Assembly: GCA_030043175.1 (NCBI GenBank)
Contig: JASHYD010000950.1
Coordinates: forward strand, 1 to 9,132
Reading direction: 5' to 3'
DNA from: Xanthobacteraceae bacterium
GTDB lineage: Bacteria; Pseudomonadota; Alphaproteobacteria; Rhizobiales; Xanthobacteraceae
DNA length: 9,132 nt
How positions within the stretch are numbered: position 1 is the first letter of the stretch; the number at the start of each line of letters is the position of its first letter. Position numbers and translations under genes: made by a program. Of this stretch, positions 6,996 to 9,132 are shown piece after piece. Under the pieces are notes generated by a model. The model did no database searches and had not been told where the DNA came from. It saw nothing but the letters and a program-made list of their open reading frames with translations.

Positions 6996-7271
6996 AGCCC
7001 GCGGCTGGCCCACCGGGCCATCGAGCTCGACAGCGAGATCGCCTCGATCCTGCTTTGTAACCGCCGCGGCGGCACGCTTGGCGGCCACGGTGGCCCGGCC
7101 GTACTTGCCATGGACGAGGGCGTTCGCGTTTGCAAGCGGTGCGCCTGGATTTTTCCCGCCATGAAGCTTGCAGCGAGTACGACCGCGCATTGTCGGCAGC
7201 CGCAAGGCTGGCTGGTTGTCAGCGGGCACGCTTTTAACACGATCTTCGCGAAGCGGCGCCCGAGGAGGCAT
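6972..7271 (-). CDS. HGG-motif small protein (HGGxxPGAPxxNxNALxHGxYG family)
   Basis: This 99-residue ORF contains 'RTRCKLHGGKNPGAPLANAN' directly followed by 'ALVHGKYG' (about residues 31-58). That block is a hallmark of small hypothetical proteins common in alphaproteobacteria and their prophages. The family usually has a Cys-rich N-terminal segment (C...T..G.PC), making a likely zinc site with the Cys and His of RCxxHGG. Here that segment is not in this frame, but a GTG-started frame at 7240 reads LKACPLTTSQPC just upstream. The N-terminus may therefore be frameshifted near 7203, and the 7271 start may be artificial. The C-terminal third is Ala/Lys-rich and then acidic. The gene is convergent with, and overlaps, the truncated DUF302 gene. 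Biochemical function is not known. Confidence 0.6.
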   Translation of the reverse strand: MPPRAPLREDRVKSVPADNQPALRLPTMRGRTRCKLHGGKNPGAPLANANALVHGKYGRATVAAKRAAAAVTKQDRGDLAVELDGPVGQPRASGAEDEV

Positions 7272-7320
7272 AGGCCTGCCTTACCGCGCGCTCCGCAACA
7301 GCGGCCCGTGCAATCTGCAT

Positions 7321-7359
7321 TTGATTTTGATCAATTCGCCGCGCGGATTGGCATTTAAT
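7321..7359 (+). promoter_or_regulatory. FNR/FixK-regulated promoter of the cytochrome c gene
   Basis: TTGAT-TTTG-ATCAA at 7321-7334 is an exact match to the FNR/FixK palindrome TTGAT-N4-ATCAA. TTTAAT at 7354-7359 is a good -10 candidate, placing transcription start near 7366-7369. The operator would then be centred close to -41.5, the classic class II activator position. The cytochrome ATG lies at 7421, giving a leader of about 50 bases. Consensus and geometry together make low-oxygen activation likely. Which CRP/FNR-family protein binds (FNR, FixK or Dnr type) cannot be told from the site. Confidence 0.75.
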
Positions 7360-7420
7360 TTCCTCCCTGCGTGCATCAGTCAACACGGTGCCCGAAGGAG
7401 CCTTTCAGGAGCTTAACCAC

Positions 7421-7768
7421 ATGTCGTTGCGTTTCGCCTCTCAGGCTCTAGGCTTCAGTGCCGGCCTGCTGCTGTGTTTGCCGACAACCTTCGAAGCCGC
7501 AAACTTCAGCAAGCATGCGACGCGAGGCAAGGTCATCCTTCAAGAAAAATGCGGGCGCTGTCACGCAATCGAAGCCGTTGGCGAGAGCCCGCTCAAGACA
7601 GCGCCACCGATGCGCGACATCTACGGCCGATTTAATCCACGAGAGTTGCAGGCGGAGCTCTCCGAGGGCAAGGTTTCTAAGCACAGGGAAATGCCGCAGA
7701 TCGAATTTTCCGACGAAGATGTGCATGCGATCCTTACCTACCTTTATACTCTCGCGGTCCGGAAATGA
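7421..7768 (+). CDS. small periplasmic class I cytochrome c
   Basis: This 115-residue protein has a Sec-type signal peptide (about 1-27: hydrophobic GFSAGLLLCLP, then FEA before ANF). The haem-binding motif CGRCH is at 44-48, and Met91 in 'HREMPQIEFSDEDVHAILTYL' is the probable axial ligand. This is the standard order of a mono-haem class I cytochrome c exported to the periplasm as an electron carrier. I chose the ATG at 7421 because AGGAG (7407-7411) lies nine bases upstream and the signal peptide starts there. The GTG at 7388 would add eleven polar residues in front of it. The upstream FNR/FixK promoter suggests a role in low-oxygen respiration. The physiological partner cannot be named from the sequence, and no oxidase or reductase genes are visible nearby. 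Confidence 0.88.
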   Translation: MSLRFASQALGFSAGLLLCLPTTFEAANFSKHATRGKVILQEKCGRCHAIEAVGESPLKTAPPMRDIYGRFNPRELQAELSEGKVSKHREMPQIEFSDEDVHAILTYLYTLAVRK

Positions 7769-7960
7769 AGGAAGCTGTTACGGTATCGCTGCCCTTTGCG
7801 GCGCCTGGAGCTGGAATCAACCTCGATGCAAATTCGGATCGGCGACAGCTGAGCTTCGTAGTTCCCGTATGTTCAGGAGACAACTCGATCCTGCGTGCAA
7901 TGATCGCATGAAGTAGATTGCGTGAAGCCCCAAAGCTAGTCGATTGGCAACTAGGTTGTT
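7765..7960 (+). other. spacer after cytochrome c, with a doubtful 48-residue ORF
   Basis: An ATG at 7765 overlaps the cytochrome stop as ATGA and opens a 48-codon frame to 7911 (MKEAVTVSLPFAAPGAGINL...). It has no good ribosome binding site and no recognised domain. It may be a coupled small gene, but a degraded remnant or chance ORF is at least as likely. No terminator for the cytochrome gene was found here. Confidence 0.2.
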
Positions 7961-8290
7961 ATGACAAAAACTATAACCGACAAGGCCGAAGGTGCTCCCG
8001 AATATCCAGACAAGCTTTTATGTTGGCACATTCGAACGATCGTCTCGCTTCGAGGCTCATCTCGATCCGACCGGATTTGCGCTCCTGTTGGAAGCGATCT
8101 GCCATGTGCACACGTTCCGCGTTAGCGAGGAAGGGCAGCGTACAGGCGGACCGGGCCGGAAGAATTTTGGCGCCCGTGTGTGAGCGGCGGACCTTTCGAG
8201 ACGCGGTGGAGCAAAGGCGTGCAGATGGGCACCGCCGACGTGGAAGCGATTTCAGAAAACACCCACATGCGCGCACCCGGCCGCGCGGGT
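7961..8290 (+). pseudogene. decayed coding remnant in three successive frames
   Basis: Coherent protein-like sequence runs through alternating frames. From the ATG at 7961 it reads MTKTITDKAEGAPEYPDK. After an apparent extra base near 8015 it continues 'FYVGTFERSSRFEAHLDPTG' to about 8100. After a loss between about 8095 and 8150 it continues in the first frame with 'TGPEEFWRPCVSGGPFETRW', then SKGVQMGTADVEAISENT up to about 8255. The last segment reminds me of phasin or polyhydroxyalkanoate-granule proteins, but I cannot confirm that. The remaining open frame (to 8347) runs into the terminator at 8301-8330 and is unlikely to be native. Only a weak AGGT lies before the ATG. Its function when intact is not established. 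Confidence 0.45.
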
Positions 8291-8300
8291 TTGTGCATTG

Positions 8301-8330
8301 AAAAAAGTCGGCCGCGCGGGCCGGCCGACT
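8301..8330 (-). terminator. rho-independent terminator of the Spy/CpxP-like gene
   Basis: On the minus strand a nine-pair GC-rich stem is followed by TTTTTT. On the plus strand this is AAAAAA at 8301-8306, then AGTCGGCCG (8306-8314) pairing with CGGCCGACT (8322-8330) around a seven-base loop. It begins 21 bases after the stop codon of the gene ending at 8351. It is the clearest terminator in the window. Confidence 0.9.
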
Positions 8331-8350
8331 GCCGTGTTCGGACTTAAGTT

Positions 8351-9132
8351 CTACCGCTGGGCGGTGCGCGATTGTCCGATCCTGTTGAACTGCGCCTTCT
8401 GCTCATCGCTGAGGTCGCTGTAGAGGTCGTCGAGCGCACTGCGCACGGTCTTCACTGCCCCGAGCATGACCTCGAGCCGCTTTGAGACGGCAGCAAGCCG
8501 GGCGGTCGGAGTTGTCGGCAGCTCAGCTGAGCATGAAGCGGCAAGCTCTTCCGCTGCCTGCGTGGCCGCGCCCTGCAGGGCCTTGAGCTTCGCCTCCTGC
8601 GCCTCGCTGGGCCGCAAAGCGGCTTCGATCCGGGCCTCTGGCCACTGGACCGCGGTACTCGCCGTGGCGCAGCTTTGCGCGAGCCCACGCTCACGCTGCC
8701 GTCCGTTTTGTTGAGCGGTCGCCTGATTGGCCGAGTTGAGCTTTGCCTTCTCCTCGTCCGTCAGGGCGCCATAGAACCTCTCAAGCGGTCCACGTACGAC
8801 ATCGACCGCTTGTTCCATAGCTTCGATCCGCTGTTGCATGGCGGCCAGCCGTCCTGTCGGCGTGAAGGACATCGAAGTCGAGCAGCCAGTCTTGATGATC
8901 TGGGCTGCCTGCACCGAAGCGTTGGCAAGATCATCAAGCGCAATATTCTGCCGGTCATCCGGCGATACCAGCTGCCGGATGCGATCGATCGGCCAACCGG
9001 CCACTTCCTTGGTGTCGTCCCCGCACATCTGGGCAGCAATCTCCGTCGATGCCGCCGCGACAGTTGACCGCCCGCGGCGCCCGCCGCTCGGCAGGTACGC
9101 GGCGAGATTGTCGAAACCGAACGGCGAGAACA
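8351..9132 (-). CDS. Spy/CpxP (LTXXQ-like) family protein with two repeats, partial (5' end beyond right edge)
   Basis: The frame is open from the window edge to the stop at 8351-8353, showing 259 residues. An internal ATG at 9028 is not the true start, because family-like sequence (FSPFGFDNLAAYL...) continues upstream. Two homologous units of about 100 residues are visible. Unit 1 runs from 'MCGDDTKEVAGWPIDRIRQL' to 'FYGALTDEEKAKLNSANQ'. Unit 2 runs from 'SCATASTAVQWPEARIEAAL' to 'LYSDLSDEQKAQFNRIGQ'. Each has two conserved Cys (M-C-G...T-G-C-S and S-C-A...S-C-S), a 'TPT.RLAA' turn, and a terminal 'L(T/S)DE(E/Q)KA.(L/F)N' variant of the LTxxQ motif. Relatives are periplasmic, helical, envelope-stress chaperone-like proteins common in Bradyrhizobium. 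The signal peptide would lie outside the window. A strong terminator follows, so it is the last gene of its transcript. Confidence 0.8.
   Translation of the reverse strand, partial: FSPFGFDNLAAYLPSGGRRGRSTVAAASTEIAAQMCGDDTKEVAGWPIDRIRQLVSPDDRQNIALDDLANASVQAAQIIKTGCSTSMSFTPTGRLAAMQQRIEAMEQAVDVVRGPLERFYGALTDEEKAKLNSANQATAQQNGRQRERGLAQSCATASTAVQWPEARIEAALRPSEAQEAKLKALQGAATQAAEELAASCSAELPTTPTARLAAVSKRLEVMLGAVKTVRSALDDLYSDLSDEQKAQFNRIGQSRTAQR

Noticed and set aside
1..9132. Search by eye for CRISPR arrays, tRNA or rRNA genes, insertion-sequence ends and transposases.
   Set aside because: No spaced direct repeats, cloverleaf-type tRNA sequence, rRNA segments or transposase motifs were recognised on either strand.

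Overview
This 9.1 kb window is GC-rich DNA from a bacterial chromosome. It most resembles an alphaproteobacterium of the Rhizobiales, Bradyrhizobium or Rhodopseudomonas type. That assignment rests on a two-repeat Spy/CpxP (LTXXQ-like) protein, an 'HGG...NALxHGxYG' small protein, DUF302 proteins and FNR/FixK-type operators. It is inferred from family knowledge, not from a database search.

Layout, left to right. Position 1-371 (minus) is the N-terminal part of a DUF302 protein that runs off the left edge. Position 372-660 holds a possible 40-residue plus-strand ORF and two adjacent hairpins. Position 660-5389 (minus) is the metabolic core, transcribed right to left: a GH65 glycoside phosphorylase, a tandem-domain universal stress protein (USP) that starts in an ATGA overlap with it, a HAD-family beta-phosphoglucomutase, and a conserved protein of unknown function. 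Position 5390-5491 is a short divergent promoter region with an FNR/FixK-like box. Position 5492-6749 (plus) is a GT4-like glycosyltransferase broken by two frameshifts.

Position 6825-6995 is a truncated second DUF302 gene with a perfect ribosome binding site. It overlaps the 3' end of a convergent HGG-motif gene (6972-7271, minus), which may itself be frameshifted. A perfect FNR/FixK palindrome (7321-7334) precedes a small periplasmic c-type cytochrome (7421-7768, plus). Position 7769-8300 contains only decayed coding sequence. A strong intrinsic terminator (8301-8330) closes a minus-strand two-repeat Spy/CpxP-like gene that runs off the right edge.

How the genes may work together: the phosphorylase would split an alpha-glucosyl disaccharide with phosphate to give beta-glucose 1-phosphate, and the mutase would turn that into glucose 6-phosphate, saving one ATP compared with hydrolysis plus kinase. 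A stress protein sits between the two, and FNR-like boxes lie upstream of the glycosyltransferase and the cytochrome. Together these suggest a low-oxygen or dormancy-linked energy-saving locus. The 5.5-8.3 kb segment shows several independent signs of gene decay, or of sequence error, while the phosphorylase operon and the Spy-like gene are intact.
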